This document shows positions 14,182 to 24,591 of a stretch of 64,000 nucleotides of DNA, one piece after another (position 1 is the first letter of the stretch; every line of letters begins with the position of its first letter). The stretch is taken from the NCBI RefSeq assembly GCF_900312975.1, contig NZ_LT990039.1, positions 1 to 64,000 of the forward strand, read 5' to 3'. This DNA is from Massilistercora timonensis (GTDB lineage: Bacteria; Bacillota; Clostridia; Lachnospirales; Lachnospiraceae). Position numbers and translations under genes: made by a program. Below the pieces are notes generated by a model. That model did no database searches and had not been told where the DNA came from. It worked only from the letters and a program-made list of their open reading frames with translations.

Positions 14182-14538
14182 ATGGCAAGAATCAAAGGCG
14201 GATTAAACGCTAAGAAGAAACACAATAGAGTATTGAAACTGGCAAAAGGATACAGAGGAGCCCGCTCCAAACAGTACCGTGTTGCAAAACAGTCTGTAAT
14301 GAGAGCTCTGGCAACTGCATACGCAGGAAGAAAACAGCGCAAGCGCCAGATGCGTCAGCTGTGGATCGCCCGTATCAACGCTGCTGCCAGAATGAACGGA
14401 CTGTCCTACAGCAAGTTCATGCACGGCCTGAAGCTGGCGAACATCGACATGAACCGCAAGATGCTGGCTGAGATGGCAGTGAACGACGCAGAAGGCTTCG
14501 CTACACTGGCTCAGGCTGCAAAGGAAAAACTTGCATAA
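14182..14538 (+). CDS. rplT: 50S ribosomal protein L20
   Basis: A 118-residue L20 ([54 protein letters not shown]). L20 binds 23S rRNA early in 50S assembly and also represses its own operon through the leader seen at 13250-13388. GGAGG site before ATG; last gene of the operon. Confidence 0.98.
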   Translation: MARIKGGLNAKKKHNRVLKLAKGYRGARSKQYRVAKQSVMRALATAYAGRKQRKRQMRQLWIARINAAARMNGLSYSKFMHGLKLANIDMNRKMLAEMAVNDAEGFATLAQAAKEKLA

Positions 14539-14543
14539 ATCTC

Positions 14544-14572
14544 TTGACAACGCCACGTCACCGTGATAAAGT
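14544..14572 (+). promoter_or_regulatory. Promoter of the T-box/trpB unit
   Basis: TTGACA, 17-bp spacer, TAAAGT, starting right after the rplT stop and just before the T-box leader. Confidence 0.7.
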
Positions 14573-14579
14573 ATAGAAA

Positions 14580-14862
14580 ACCGTTGAGGAAGAGTAAGTA
14601 TCCGTGGTTGGAACCTTCAGAGAGCTGCAGATGGTGGGATTGCAGCGGATGAGATCATGGAGAATGGGCTTCCGAGGGCGAGCTGAAAGATTTCGAGTAA
14701 GCGGGCCGGAGCAGGTCTCCGTTATCAAAACCAGCGTATGATGGTACGTATGAGTGGGTATATCGCAAGATATATCAAGCCGGGTGGCACCGCAGGAGTT
14801 GATTTTTGATACTCTTGTCCCTGCAAAGTAATTTGTATGGGATAAGGGTATTTTTTATTTTC
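14580..14862 (+). promoter_or_regulatory. Tryptophan T-box riboswitch
   Basis: The leader carries the T-box core GCCGGGTGGCACCGCAG around 14779-14795, which pairs with the tRNA acceptor end. A terminator stem near 14809-14850 (ATACTCTTGTCCC / GGGATAAGGGTAT) is followed by a long T run. In Stem I the segment AGAATGGGCTTCCGAG places TGG (14665-14667) at the specifier position, pointing to tRNA-Trp. Uncharged tRNA-Trp would stabilise the antiterminator and switch on trpB. This fills the whole 375-bp gap. Confidence 0.9.
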
Positions 14863-14913
14863 ACAGAAGGTACCCTTTCCCAGGAAAACCAGTGAGCAGA
14901 AAGGAGAACCAAC

Positions 14914-16299
14914 ATGAAAGAACAGAAAATCCCCTACAAGATCTACCTGGAAGAGAGCGAGATGCCAAAGGAATGGTATAATGTGCGCGCCGATATGAAG
15001 AACAAGCCGGCGCCCCTTCTCAATCCGGCTACCCATGAACCTATGACCGCTGAGGAACTTTCCGTGGTATTCTGTAAAGACCTGGTGGACCAGGAGCTGG
15101 ACAATGAGAACCGTTATATTGAGATCCCCCGCGAGATCCGGGACTTCTACAAGATGTACCGTCCCGCTCCGCTGGTGCGGGCCTACTGCCTGGAAGAAAG
15201 GCTGCAGACGCCGGCGAAGATCTACTATAAGTTCGAGGGAAACAACACCAGCGGCAGCCACAAGCTGAATTCTGCCATCGCCCAGGCCTACTACGCTAAG
15301 AAGCAGGGACTGAAAGGCGTGACCACAGAAACAGGAGCCGGCCAGTGGGGAACAGCCCTTGCTATGGCCTGCGCTTACCTGGAGCTGGACTGTAAAGTAT
15401 TCATGGTGAAATGCTCCTATGAGCAGAAGCCCTTCCGCCGGGAAGTGATGCGCACCTACGGCGCCAGCGTGACTCCCTCCCCCTCCATGGAGACGGAGGT
15501 AGGCCGGAAGATCCTGGAAGCACATCCGGGAACCTCGGGAAGCCTTGGCTGCGCCATCTCAGAGGCCGTTGAGGTGGCCCTTGGAAGCGAGGGATACCGG
15601 TATGTGCTGGGAAGTGTACTGAACCAGGTGGTGCTTCACCAGTCCATCATCGGTATGGAGACCAAGCTGGCTCTGGATAAATATGGTGTGACGCCGGATA
15701 TCATTATCGGCTGCGCCGGAGGAGGATCCAACCTGGGTGGCCTGATCTCCCCATTTATGGGAGAGAAGCTGCGGGGCGAGAAGGACTACCACTTTATCGC
15801 GGTGGAGCCGGCTTCCTGTCCCAGCATGACCAGAGGCGTTTATGCCTACGACTTCTGTGATACCGGAATGGTGTGTCCGCTGGCCAAGATGTATACGCTG
15901 GGAAGCGGGTTTATCCCATCACCCAACCATGCGGGAGGCCTTCGCTATCACGGTATGAGCCCCATCCTGTCCCAGCTCTATGCGGACGGCTACATGGAGG
16001 CCCGCTCGGTGGAGCAGACGTCGGTGTTCGCGGCAGCAGAGCAGTTTGCCCGGATCGAGGGCATCCTTCCGGCGCCGGAGAGCAGCCATGCCATCAAGGT
16101 TGCCATGGACGAGGCTATGAAGTGCAAGGAGACAGGAGAAGAGAAGACCATCGTGTTCGGCTTGACGGGAACCGGGTATTTTGATATGGTTGCTTATGAG
16201 AAGTTCCATAACGGACAGATGGAGGATTATATTCCTTCGGATGAGGATCTGAAGACCGGATTTGACGGGATCCCCCGTTTCCCGGGCAATATGGAATAA
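14914..16299 (+). CDS. trpB: TrpB2-type tryptophan synthase beta chain
   Basis: A 461-residue PLP enzyme of the TrpB2 (TrpB-like) subgroup, longer than standard TrpB (about 400). The PLP lysine is in NNTSGSHKLNSAIAQAYYA, the phosphate-binding glycine loop is GCAGGGSNLGG, and TETGAGQWG is the subgroup's active-site loop. It condenses indole with serine to tryptophan. No trpA or other trp gene is nearby, as is usual for TrpB2, so it may salvage free indole. The upstream Trp-specific T-box supports a real role in tryptophan supply. GGAG site before ATG. Confidence 0.92.
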   Translation: MKEQKIPYKIYLEESEMPKEWYNVRADMKNKPAPLLNPATHEPMTAEELSVVFCKDLVDQELDNENRYIEIPREIRDFYKMYRPAPLVRAYCLEERLQTPAKIYYKFEGNNTSGSHKLNSAIAQAYYAKKQGLKGVTTETGAGQWGTALAMACAYLELDCKVFMVKCSYEQKPFRREVMRTYGASVTPSPSMETEVGRKILEAHPGTSGSLGCAISEAVEVALGSEGYRYVLGSVLNQVVLHQSIIGMETKLALDKYGVTPDIIIGCAGGGSNLGGLISPFMGEKLRGEKDYHFIAVEPASCPSMTRGVYAYDFCDTGMVCPLAKMYTLGSGFIPSPNHAGGLRYHGMSPILSQLYADGYMEARSVEQTSVFAAAEQFARIEGILPAPESSHAIKVAMDEAMKCKETGEEKTIVFGLTGTGYFDMVAYEKFHNGQMEDYIPSDEDLKTGFDGIPRFPGNME

Positions 16300-16327
16300 T
16301 ACGGACAGGACAGATGGAGGTGGCCCT

Positions 16328-16870
16328 ATGAAAGTACTGGTAGTGGTAGATATGCAGAAGGATTTTGTGGACGGAGCCCTGGGGACCAAAGAGGCCCAGG
16401 CTATTGTACCCAAAGTGGCGGAGAAGATCCGAAGCTTTGATGGGGAGGTCTATTATACAAGAGACACCCATGAGAAGAATTATCTGGATACCCAGGAGGG
16501 GAAACTGCTGCCGGTACCCCACTGTATCCTTGGCACGGAAGGGTGGGAACTGGTGCCTGAGATCCGGGAGCTGGCCGGGGACCACATTTACAATAAACCC
16601 ACCTTTGGCAGTGTAGAACTGTGTTACGGCCTGAAAGAAGCCATGCTGGATGAGGAAGTAGAGGCAGACGGGAACCTGATCCAGTCCATCACGCTGGTGG
16701 GACTTTGCACAGATATCTGTGTCATCTCCAACGCCATGCTGCTGAAGGCCTTCTTCCCGGAAGTGCCGGTGATCGTGGACGCTTCCTGCTGCGCGGGGGT
16801 GACGCCAGAGAGTCATGAAAACGCGCTGGAGGCCATGAAGATGTGCCAGATCCAGGTGGAAAATCCATAG
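16328..16870 (+). CDS. Nicotinamidase / isochorismatase-family cysteine hydrolase
   Basis: A 180-residue member of the isochorismatase-like hydrolases. VVVDMQKDFVDG carries the first catalytic Asp; a YTRDTHEKNYLDT segment provides metal-binding residues; VGLCTDICVISNA holds the nucleophilic Cys; a Lys in NKPTFGSV completes the D-K-C triad. It is closest to nicotinamidases (nicotinamide to nicotinate, NAD salvage), but the substrate cannot be proved. It lies 28 bp after trpB and may be cotranscribed; a bidirectional terminator follows. Confidence 0.85.
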   Translation: MKVLVVVDMQKDFVDGALGTKEAQAIVPKVAEKIRSFDGEVYYTRDTHEKNYLDTQEGKLLPVPHCILGTEGWELVPEIRELAGDHIYNKPTFGSVELCYGLKEAMLDEEVEADGNLIQSITLVGLCTDICVISNAMLLKAFFPEVPVIVDASCCAGVTPESHENALEAMKMCQIQVENP

Positions 16871-16874
16871 GTTG

Positions 16875-16907
16875 AAAAAGAGAAGCCTGTAAGGCTTCTC
16901 TTTTTTT
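16875..16907. terminator. Bidirectional terminator
   Basis: AAAAAGAGAAGCC / GGCTTCTCTTTTT stem with a short loop and T-tracts on both strands, between the hydrolase and the convergent activase gene. Confidence 0.9.
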
Positions 16908-16915
16908 AGGTAGAT

Positions 16916-19900
16916 TTATGCGCTTTCCTCAGTTTGTTCAGATTCTTCTGCTGTCTGGGCCTTCAGGTTCTTATTGGCCGTGGAAAGCATAAGCTTGATC
17001 CGGTTTAACTGGTTGACTTCGCTGGCGCCGGGGTCAAAGTCGATGGCCACGATGTTGGACTCGGGGTAGAGCCGGCGCAGCTCTTTGATCACGCCTTTTC
17101 CTACCACATGGTTAGGAAGGCAGGCAAAGGGCTGGGTGCAAACAATGTTGGGCGCTCCGCTGTGGATCAGCTCCAGCATCTCGCCGGTGAGGAACCATCC
17201 CTCGCCGGTCTGGTTGCCCAGGGATACAATGTCTGAAGCCATCCGGCCAAGTTCCCGGATATCTGCCGGCGGATCAAAATGCCGGCTTACTTTGAATGCT
17301 TTGGTGGCAGGAGCCCGGAACCATTCTACAGCCTTGATGCCCAGGTTCCCGATAAGGGCTTTGGATTTCTTCATTCCCAGGTGGGACACCTTGAAGTTCT
17401 GGTTGTAGAAGCAGTAGAGCAGGAAGTCCAGAAGATCCGGAACTACCGCCTCGGCTCCTTCGCTCTCCAGAAGTTCCACCAGATAGTTATTGGCGGCGGG
17501 CAGGAATTTTACCAGGATCTCGCCTACCACGCCTACTCGTGGTTTTTTGATATCCAGAAGTTCAATGTTGTTGTCAAAGTCTGCGATGATCTCCTGGCAG
17601 AGTTTCTTGAACCGGCGCCGGGACGGATGAGGAGCGGCCACAAATTCTGCGCACACCTTCTTCCATTTCTCATGTATGGCGTCCACGGAGCCCGGCACTG
17701 CCTCGTAGGGCCGCAGCCGGTATACGCACTTCATAAAGATATCGCCGAATACGGCGGCGTAAAGTCCCCGCAGTACCAGGGACGGGGTGATCTTGAATCC
17801 CGGGTTGCCCTCCAGTCCGCTTAAGTTGATGGAGATCACCGGGATATAGGAATACCCGGCTTTCTTCAGCGCCCGGCGGATGAAGCCGATATAGTTGGAA
17901 GCCCGGCAGCCGCCGCCGGTCTGGCTGATGATGACCGCGATCTTGTGGGTGTCGTACTTCCCGGACAGGATGGCTTCCATGATCTGGCCCACTACCATCA
18001 GGGAGGGATAGCAGGCATCGTTGTTTACATATTTCAGTCCCACGTCCACTGCCTGCTTGTTGTCATTTGGCAGCACCTCCACGTGGTAGCCGGAGGCGTT
18101 GAAGGCAGGCTCCAGAAGCTCAAAGTGGATGGGTGACATCTGAGGACAGAGGATGGTATAGTCTTTGCGCATCTCCTTGGTGAAGGGCACCTTGGTGATG
18201 GCGGAAGAGTGGATCTGGCGTTCTTCCTTTCTCTGGTCCCTGACACGGATGGCGGCCAGAAGGGAGCGCACACGGATCCTGGCGGCACCCAGGTTGTTGA
18301 CCTCGTCGATCTTCAGGGATGTGTAGATCTTGTCAGAGTTATTCAGGATCTCCGCCACCTGGTCGGTGGTGACAGCGTCCAGCCCGCAGCCGAAGGAATT
18401 AAGCTGGATCAGATCCAGGTTCTCCCGGGTCTTAACAAAGTTGGCCGCGGCGTAGAGCCGGGAGTGGTACATCCACTGGTCCATTACATTTAAAGGCCGC
18501 TCCACCGGGTGGAGATGGGAGATGGAATCCTCGGTCAGTACCGCTACGTTGTAGGAGTTGACCAGTTCCGGGATACCGTGATTGACCTCCGGGTCGATAT
18601 GGTAGGGACGACCGGCCAGGACAATGCCCCGGTTGCCGGTCTCATCCAGATATTTGATGGTCTCTTCTCCTTTGCGCCGCATATCCTCCCGGCAGTTCTC
18701 CAGTTCCATCCAGGCGTCATGTACCGCCGCCTTGATCTCGCCGGCAGAGAGGGAGAATTTCTTAGACAGTTCCTCCTGCAGCCGGTAGGCGATGGTCTCC
18801 TCGCTTGCGAAGGAGAGGAAGGGGTGGATGAAATCCACCTCGCCGTCTACGATGGCGTCAATGTTGTTCTTGATGTTCTCCGGATAGGAGGTGACAATAG
18901 GGCAGTTGTAGTGGTTGTTGGCCTCTGTAAACTCATTCCGCTCGTAGGGGATGCTGGGATAGAAAATGTGTTTGATCCCCTGGTTGATCAGCCACTGTAC
19001 ATGGCCATGGGCCAGCTTGGCCGGGTAGCACTCGGACTCGCTGGGGATGGATTCGATGCCAAGCTCGTAGACCTTCCGGGTGGAAGACGGAGAGAGCACC
19101 ACAGAGAAGCCCAGTCTGGTGAAAAATGTGAACCAGAAGGGATAATTCTCGTACATATTCAGCACCCGGGGAAGGCCGATGACGCCCCGGGGCGCCTCTT
19201 CTTCCGGAAGGGGTGTATAGTCAAAGAAACGTTTTAATTTGTAGGCAAACAGGTTGGGCAGTTTGTTCTCCGTCTTCTCTTTGCCAAGTCCCCGCTCACA
19301 GCGGTTTCCGGTGATAAACCGGCGGCCGCCGCTGAAGTGGTTGATGGTGAGGCGGCAGTTGTTGGTGCAGCCCTTGCACTTGGTCATGGTGGTAGAATAC
19401 TCCAGGGCCTCGATCTCATCGATGGGAAGCATGGTGGTGCCTTCGCAGTCTATGTAACGCTCCCGGGCGATGAGAGCCGCGCCGAATGCCCCCATGATCC
19501 CGGCGATATCCGGGCGGATGGCGTGGCAGTTGGCGATCTTCTCAAAGCTTCGCAGCACCGCGTTGTTGTAGAAGGTTCCCCCCTGAACTACGATGTGCTG
19601 GCCAAGCTCTGTGGCGTCGGACACCTTGATCACCTTGAACAGGGCGTTCTTGATGACAGAGTAGGCAAGGCCGGCGGAGATGTCCGCCACGGACGCGCCC
19701 TCTTTCTGCGCCTGTTTTACCTTGGAATTCATGAATACGGTACAGCGGGTGCCAAGGTCGATGGGGTTGCCGGCAAAAAGGGCTTCATGGGCGAAGTCCT
19801 CCACGGAATAATTCAGGGATTTGGCAAAAGTCTCAATGAAGGAGCCGCACCCGGAGGAGCAGGCTTCGTTAAGCTGAACGCTGTCTACCGTCTGGTTCTT

Positions 19901-21199
19901 GATCTTGATGCATTTCATATCCTGGCCGCCGATGTCCAGGATGCAGTCTACATCCGGCTCAAAGAAGGAAGCGGCGTAGTAATGGGCCACAGTCTCAACC
20001 TCTCCTTCGTCCAGAAGAAGGGCGGCCTTGATCAGCGCTTCCCCGTATCCGGTGGAGCAGGAGTGGACGATCTCCACCCCTTCGGGAAGCTTGCTGTAAA
20101 TGTCTTTGATGGCAGCGATGGTGGTGCCCAGAGGATCTCCTTCGTTATTGTGGTAGAAGGAGTAGAGAAGAGTTCCGTCTTCTCCTACCAGGGCAGCCTT
20201 GGTGGTGGTGGAACCGGCGTCGATGCCAAGGAAAGCCTTCCCCTGATAGGAGGCAAGATCCTTGACCGGAACCTGGTGCCGGTCGTGGCGTTCCTTGAAC
20301 TCCTGGTAATCCGCCTCGCTGGCGAAGAGGGGTTCCATACGGTCCACCTCAAAGTCCATATTGATCCGTCCTTCCAGACGCTGCTGCATCTCCTGGAGCG
20401 CCACGTCCAGATTCCGCTCAGAATTCAGGGCGCTTCCGATGGCCGCGAAGAGGTGGGAGTGATTGGGCGCGATGGTGTGCTCGTCGTCCAGCTTCAGGGT
20501 GCGCACAAAGGCCTCCCGGAGCTCAGACAGGAAATGAAGAGGTCCCCCCAGGAACGCCACATGGCCCCGGATGGGCTTGCCGCAGGCCAGACCGCTGATG
20601 GTCTGGTTGACTACTGCCTGGAAGATGGAGGCGGCCAGGTCTTCCTTGGACGCGCCTTCATTGATCAGGGGCTGGATATCGGATTTGGCGAACACGCCGC
20701 AGCGGGCGGCGATGGAGTAGAGCGCCTTGTAGTTTTTGGCATACTCGTTAAGACCAGAGGCGTCCGTCTGGAGAAGGGAAGCCATCTGGTCGATGAAGGA
20801 ACCAGTACCGCCGGCGCACACGCCGTTCATCCGCTGTTCCACATTGCCGCCTTCGAAGTAGATGATCTTGGCGTCCTCGCCGCCAAGCTCAATGGCTACA
20901 TCAGTCTGAGGGGCGTAATCCTGCAGGGCGGTGGATACGGCGATCACTTCCTGAACAAAAGGAACGCCCAGGTGTTTGGCCAGGGTCAGTCCTCCGGAAC
21001 CAGTGATCACCGGAGAGACGTGGATGGCGCCTAATTTATAGATGGCCCGGCCAAGAAGGTCGGACAGGGTCTCCTGGATATTGGCGAAATGCCGTTCATA
21101 GTCGGAGAACACTACTTCATTGTCCATATCCAGGATGGCGATCTTTACCGTGGTGGAACCGATATCAATACCCAGTGTATACTGCTCTTTCTGACTCAT
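16916..21199 (-). CDS. Giant acyl-CoA dehydratase activase-related protein
   Basis: A 1427-residue protein with two BadF/BcrA/HgdC-type ATPase domains in tandem followed by DUF2229/CoA-dehydratase-like regions. Phosphate loops are [10 protein letters not shown] (about residue 9) and [10 protein letters not shown] (about 330). Each domain keeps the two Cys that in HgdC bind the bridging [4Fe-4S] cluster (VCAGGTG and [19 protein letters not shown] and [11 protein letters not shown]). HgdC homologues inject a high-energy electron into 2-hydroxyacyl-CoA dehydratases. No dehydratase subunits are adjacent, so the partner is unknown. GAGGAG site before ATG; C-terminus is Glu-rich. Acts in the anaerobic cytoplasm. 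Confidence 0.88.
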   Translation of the reverse strand: MSQKEQYTLGIDIGSTTVKIAILDMDNEVVFSDYERHFANIQETLSDLLGRAIYKLGAIHVSPVITGSGGLTLAKHLGVPFVQEVIAVSTALQDYAPQTDVAIELGGEDAKIIYFEGGNVEQRMNGVCAGGTGSFIDQMASLLQTDASGLNEYAKNYKALYSIAARCGVFAKSDIQPLINEGASKEDLAASIFQAVVNQTISGLACGKPIRGHVAFLGGPLHFLSELREAFVRTLKLDDEHTIAPNHSHLFAAIGSALNSERNLDVALQEMQQRLEGRINMDFEVDRMEPLFASEADYQEFKERHDRHQVPVKDLASYQGKAFLGIDAGSTTTKAALVGEDGTLLYSFYHNNEGDPLGTTIAAIKDIYSKLPEGVEIVHSCSTGYGEALIKAALLLDEGEVETVAHYYAASFFEPDVDCILDIGGQDMKCIKIKNQTVDSVQLNEACSSGCGSFIETFAKSLNYSVEDFAHEALFAGNPIDLGTRCTVFMNSKVKQAQKEGASVADISAGLAYSVIKNALFKVIKVSDATELGQHIVVQGGTFYNNAVLRSFEKIANCHAIRPDIAGIMGAFGAALIARERYIDCEGTTMLPIDEIEALEYSTTMTKCKGCTNNCRLTINHFSGGRRFITGNRCERGLGKEKTENKLPNLFAYKLKRFFDYTPLPEEEAPRGVIGLPRVLNMYENYPFWFTFFTRLGFSVVLSPSSTRKVYELGIESIPSESECYPAKLAHGHVQWLINQGIKHIFYPSIPYERNEFTEANNHYNCPIVTSYPENIKNNIDAIVDGEVDFIHPFLSFASEETIAYRLQEELSKKFSLSAGEIKAAVHDAWMELENCREDMRRKGEETIKYLDETGNRGIVLAGRPYHIDPEVNHGIPELVNSYNVAVLTEDSISHLHPVERPLNVMDQWMYHSRLYAAANFVKTRENLDLIQLNSFGCGLDAVTTDQVAEILNNSDKIYTSLKIDEVNNLGAARIRVRSLLAAIRVRDQRKEERQIHSSAITKVPFTKEMRKDYTILCPQMSPIHFELLEPAFNASGYHVEVLPNDNKQAVDVGLKYVNNDACYPSLMVVGQIMEAILSGKYDTHKIAVIISQTGGGCRASNYIGFIRRALKKAGYSYIPVISINLSGLEGNPGFKITPSLVLRGLYAAVFGDIFMKCVYRLRPYEAVPGSVDAIHEKWKKVCAEFVAAPHPSRRRFKKLCQEIIADFDNNIELLDIKKPRVGVVGEILVKFLPAANNYLVELLESEGAEAVVPDLLDFLLYCFYNQNFKVSHLGMKKSKALIGNLGIKAVEWFRAPATKAFKVSRHFDPPADIRELGRMASDIVSLGNQTGEGWFLTGEMLELIHSGAPNIVCTQPFACLPNHVVGKGVIKELRRLYPESNIVAIDFDPGASEVNQLNRIKLMLSTANKNLKAQTAEESEQTEESA

Positions 21200-21390
21200 A
21201 TTGAAAACTCCTCACATAGTAAATCTATGAATTTCTTCTTATTAAATGTGTGTCCCGTTTTTGCAACACGTAACATTATACGACAAAATATTTGAAATGA
21301 CAATTCGCAAAATCTAAAGAAACCATAAAGACACGCTAAGAATCCGCTAAGAAAACGCAAGAGACCGGGAAACCGGCGCGGCAGAACCGA

Positions 21391-21419
21391 TTGACAAACA
21401 CCCACCGAGACGGTAGAAT
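21391..21419 (+). promoter_or_regulatory. Promoter of rhomboid-like/pyk unit
   Basis: TTGACA, 17-bp spacer, TAGAAT, 39 bp before the start codon. The 258-bp gap also contains the leader of the divergent activase gene; nothing else was seen. Confidence 0.8.
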
Positions 21420-21457
21420 GACTACAGTGCTATCATGAAAAACGGAGTGAAACGAAC

Positions 21458-22324
21458 ATGAACTGGTTAGATAAATTGGAACGTAAATTTGGCAGATATG
21501 CCATCCACAATCTGATGTATTACATCATCGTACTCTATGTCGCGGGGCTGGTGCTCCAGCTGTTCGTGCCGGAGTTCTATTATCAGTATCTGTGCCTGGA
21601 TGTGCCGGCGATCCTTCGGGGGCAGGTGTGGCGTGTGGTGACCTTTATCATCCAGCCGCCCCAGACCAGCTATCTTTTCATGGTTTTTGCCCTTTATCTC
21701 TATTATATGCTGGGAAAATCCCTGGAACAGACCTGGGGGGCCTTCCGGTTTAACCTGTACTTTTTCGCGGGGATGCTGTTCCATGTGATCGCAGCCTTTG
21801 CCGCATATTTTATCACCGGATTCTCCTTCCCGCTGGGAACCTGGTATCTGAATATGTCGCTGTTCTTCGCCTTTGCGGCGATCTACCCGGATATGCAGTT
21901 CTATCTGTTCTTCGCCATTCCGATCAAGGCCAAATGGCTGGGCTGGCTGGACGGGATCTATTTCCTCTACACCATCGTCCAGGCTTTCCTGCCGGCTTAC
22001 GGAGGAGGACCACTTGGATTCTTCTACCGGTCCAACGCTATCGGAGCTGCGGTTTCCATCCTGAACTTTGTGATCTTCTTCCTGGGGAGCAGGCACAGCA
22101 GGGGATATTCCCCGAAGCAGGCGCGGCGCAAGCGGGAATTCCAGAAGAAGGTAAGAGCGTCCCGGCCGGTGAATCACTATCCCGACGGGGCAAGACACCG
22201 CTGCGCGGTGTGCGGAAGGACGGAACTGGACGATCCCAATCTGGAATTCCGGTACTGTTCCAAATGTAACGGGAATTACGAATACTGTCAGGATCATCTG
22301 TTTACCCATACACATGTCAAATAG
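21458..22324 (+). CDS. Rhomboid-like membrane protein with C-terminal zinc ribbon
   Basis: A 288-residue protein with about six membrane segments between residues 20 and 210 (YYIIVLYVAGLVLQLF, FMVFALYLYYML, FFAGMLFHVIAAFAAYF, and others) in a rhomboid-like layout. A cytoplasmic tail follows with a Cys4 ribbon (CAVCGRTELDD, then YCSKCNGNYEYC). The GxSG serine motif of active rhomboid proteases is not visible (the likely position reads GTWYLNMS), so it is probably not a protease. Function unknown. It sits 20 bp upstream of pyk and is probably cotranscribed with it. Confidence 0.75.
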   Translation: MNWLDKLERKFGRYAIHNLMYYIIVLYVAGLVLQLFVPEFYYQYLCLDVPAILRGQVWRVVTFIIQPPQTSYLFMVFALYLYYMLGKSLEQTWGAFRFNLYFFAGMLFHVIAAFAAYFITGFSFPLGTWYLNMSLFFAFAAIYPDMQFYLFFAIPIKAKWLGWLDGIYFLYTIVQAFLPAYGGGPLGFFYRSNAIGAAVSILNFVIFFLGSRHSRGYSPKQARRKREFQKKVRASRPVNHYPDGARHRCAVCGRTELDDPNLEFRYCSKCNGNYEYCQDHLFTHTHVK

Positions 22325-22344
22325 GAAATGAGGAGGAAGAGACA

Positions 22345-23781
22345 TTGAAGAAAACAAAGATCGTATGTACCATGGGACCACGGAGCGACGATGAGGCGAT
22401 CATGCGCGCCCTGGTAAGAGAGGGCATGGATGTGGCCAGATTTAACTTCTCCCACGGTACCCATGAGGAGCAGAAAGGCCGCATGGATATGCTGAAAAGG
22501 ATCCGGGAGGAAGAGAAGAAGCCGATCGCCATTCTTCTGGATACCAAAGGACCGGAGATCCGTACCGGTGTGCTGAAAGACGGGAAGAAAGTAATGCTGG
22601 AGACAGGAAGCGAATTCATTCTGACTACCAGAGAGATAGAAGGAGACGAGAAGAAGGTCTCTATCACCTATGACGGCCTGGTGGAGGACGTCCAGGTGGG
22701 GACCATCATCCTGGTGGATGACGGCCTGATCGGACTGGAAGTGAAGGCAAAGCGGCAGGATGAGATCGTCTGCCGGGTGGTCAACGGCGGAGAGCTGGGA
22801 GAACGCAAAGGCGTAAATGTTCCCAATGTTCCGGTGCGGCTGCCGGCCATCACGGAGAAGGACCGGGAGGACTTACGATTCGGCGTGGAGCAGGGGATCG
22901 ATTTTATTGCGGCTTCTTTTGTCCGCAATGCGGAATGTATCCTGGAGATCCGGGCCTTCCTGAAGGAATGCGAGGCGCCTTATATCCCTATCATCGCCAA
23001 GATCGAGAATGCGGAAGGGATCAAGAATATTGACGAGATCATCCGCTGCGCGGACGGGATCATGGTTGCCCGGGGAGACCTGGGTGTGGAGATCCCGGCA
23101 GAGGAAGTTCCCTATCTGCAGAAGATGATCATCCAGCGGTGCAACGACAACTATAAGCCGGTGATCACCGCCACCCAGATGCTGGATTCCATGATCCGCA
23201 ATCCCCGTCCTACCCGTGCGGAGGTGACGGATGTGGCCAACGCGGTGTACGACGGAACAGACGCAGTGATGCTGTCCGGTGAGACGGCCCAGGGCAAGTA
23301 TCCGGTAGAAGCGCTGCAGATGATGGTGCACATTGTGGAGAATACAGAGAAACATCTGGATTACGACCTGATCCTGAAGCAGGCAGAGGAGCATCGGATG
23401 AAGAGCGTATCCAGCGCCCTGGCCCATGCTACGGTGACCACAGCCGGGAATCTGGGGGCAAAATGCATCATCGCGCCTTCCATGTCCGGAGCCACTTCCA
23501 GGGTGGTGTCCAAATTCAAACCAAAGACGGAGATCATTGGGGTTACGCCCAACGAGCGGACTCTGCGCAGGATGCAGATCTACTGGGGTGTGCGTCCCAT
23601 GAAATCCATTCAGGTATATACCACGGAAGATATCTGCAACAGCGCCATTGAACTGGTCTGCGCCAAGCAACTGGCAGAGACGGGAGATGTGGTGGTGCTG
23701 ACGGCAGGGATCCCGTCGCCCCATGTGGCAGGCGCGGGAACTGGTTTCAGTAATATGATGCGGATTGCGGTAGTAGAGTAA
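22345..23781 (+). CDS. pyk: Pyruvate kinase
   Basis: A 478-residue pyruvate kinase converting phosphoenolpyruvate and ADP to pyruvate and ATP. Signature elements: KTKIVCTMGP, RFNFSHGTHEEQ, LDTKGPEIRTG, the active-site IAKIENAEGIKN, MVARGDLGVEIP, and TRAEVTDVANAVYDGTDAVMLSGETA. It lacks the C-terminal PEP-utiliser domain found in some Bacilli. The start is TTG at 22345, placed 8 nt after AGGAGG; no ATG in frame nearby fits the conserved N-terminus, so the TTG may be a real expression limiter. Confidence 0.97.
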   Translation: MKKTKIVCTMGPRSDDEAIMRALVREGMDVARFNFSHGTHEEQKGRMDMLKRIREEEKKPIAILLDTKGPEIRTGVLKDGKKVMLETGSEFILTTREIEGDEKKVSITYDGLVEDVQVGTIILVDDGLIGLEVKAKRQDEIVCRVVNGGELGERKGVNVPNVPVRLPAITEKDREDLRFGVEQGIDFIAASFVRNAECILEIRAFLKECEAPYIPIIAKIENAEGIKNIDEIIRCADGIMVARGDLGVEIPAEEVPYLQKMIIQRCNDNYKPVITATQMLDSMIRNPRPTRAEVTDVANAVYDGTDAVMLSGETAQGKYPVEALQMMVHIVENTEKHLDYDLILKQAEEHRMKSVSSALAHATVTTAGNLGAKCIIAPSMSGATSRVVSKFKPKTEIIGVTPNERTLRRMQIYWGVRPMKSIQVYTTEDICNSAIELVCAKQLAETGDVVVLTAGIPSPHVAGAGTGFSNMMRIAVVE

Positions 23782-23799
23782 TGGTTTTTGCCGGAACTA

Positions 23800-23828
23800 T
23801 TGACAGTTGAGGTGAAAGGAATTATAGT
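23800..23828 (+). promoter_or_regulatory. Promoter of trmB-like/lysA operon
   Basis: TTGACA, 17-bp spacer, TATAGT, about 47 bp before the regulator start. Confidence 0.75.
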
Positions 23829-23874
23829 GTTTCTGTAGAGAACTACTAACAGAGCGCAAAAGAGGAATCGTGAA

Positions 23875-24591
23875 ATGGAAAATAATGTATTCACAGAGCA
23901 TTTGACGAAGTTCGGACTCACTCGCCAGGAGGCATGTATCTATGAATGCCTTCTCTCGGAGGGGAAGACCACAGGGTATGAGGTGGCGAAGAAGATCGGG
24001 ATCTCCCGTTCCAATGCCTATGCGTCCCTTGCCAGCATGACGGAAAAAGGGGCGGCCTATCTGGTGGAGGAAGGAAGCACGCGGAAATATGTGCCGGTTC
24101 CCCTGGATGAGTTCTGCCGCAACAGCATCCGCGGGCTGGAGGGATCTGCCAAGTGGCTGATCCAGCATAAGCCGGAGGAAAAGTCCCATGTGGAAGGGTA
24201 TATCACCATTGAGGGGGCGGATCACATCCTGAATAAGATGAAGAATCTTCTGATCACCGCAGAGGACCGGGTTTATATCTCCTGTACCAGGAATTACCTG
24301 CTCCTTCTTGTGGAGGAGCTGGATCAGCTGATCGCCACAAGAAAGAAACTGGTGATCGTCACCGATCAGCCGGTCAGCCTTAAGAATGCCCGTGTCTATG
24401 TAGGAGAGCCCAGAGGCAGAGAGATCGGGATCATTACAGATTCCCGTTACGCCCTGATCGGAGAATATGGAGAGGGCAGCATGAACACCTGTCTGTATTC
24501 CGGGCAGAAGAATTTCGTGACACTCTATAAGCGCGCTCTGGCCAATGAGATAAAACTGACAGCGATACAGGAGGCAGACAGACGAGCATGA
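23875..24591 (+). CDS. TrmB-family transcriptional regulator
   Basis: A 238-residue regulator with an N-terminal winged helix (LTKFGLTRQEACIYECLL, GYEVAKKIGISRSNAYASLASMTEKGAA) as in TrmB-like proteins, followed by a phospholipase-D-like effector domain (VYISCTRNY, DSRYALIGEYGEGS). Its last 4 bp overlap the lysA start (ATGA), implying translational coupling. It may sense lysine or another metabolite and control the operon, but the ligand is not known and no operator was fixed. Confidence 0.85.
   Translation: MENNVFTEHLTKFGLTRQEACIYECLLSEGKTTGYEVAKKIGISRSNAYASLASMTEKGAAYLVEEGSTRKYVPVPLDEFCRNSIRGLEGSAKWLIQHKPEEKSHVEGYITIEGADHILNKMKNLLITAEDRVYISCTRNYLLLLVEELDQLIATRKKLVIVTDQPVSLKNARVYVGEPRGREIGIITDSRYALIGEYGEGSMNTCLYSGQKNFVTLYKRALANEIKLTAIQEADRRA

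Noticed and set aside
19337-21034. 565-codon forward open frame
   Set aside because: Mirror of the giant activase gene on the minus strand; low-complexity Gly/Val/His composition and no family motif.
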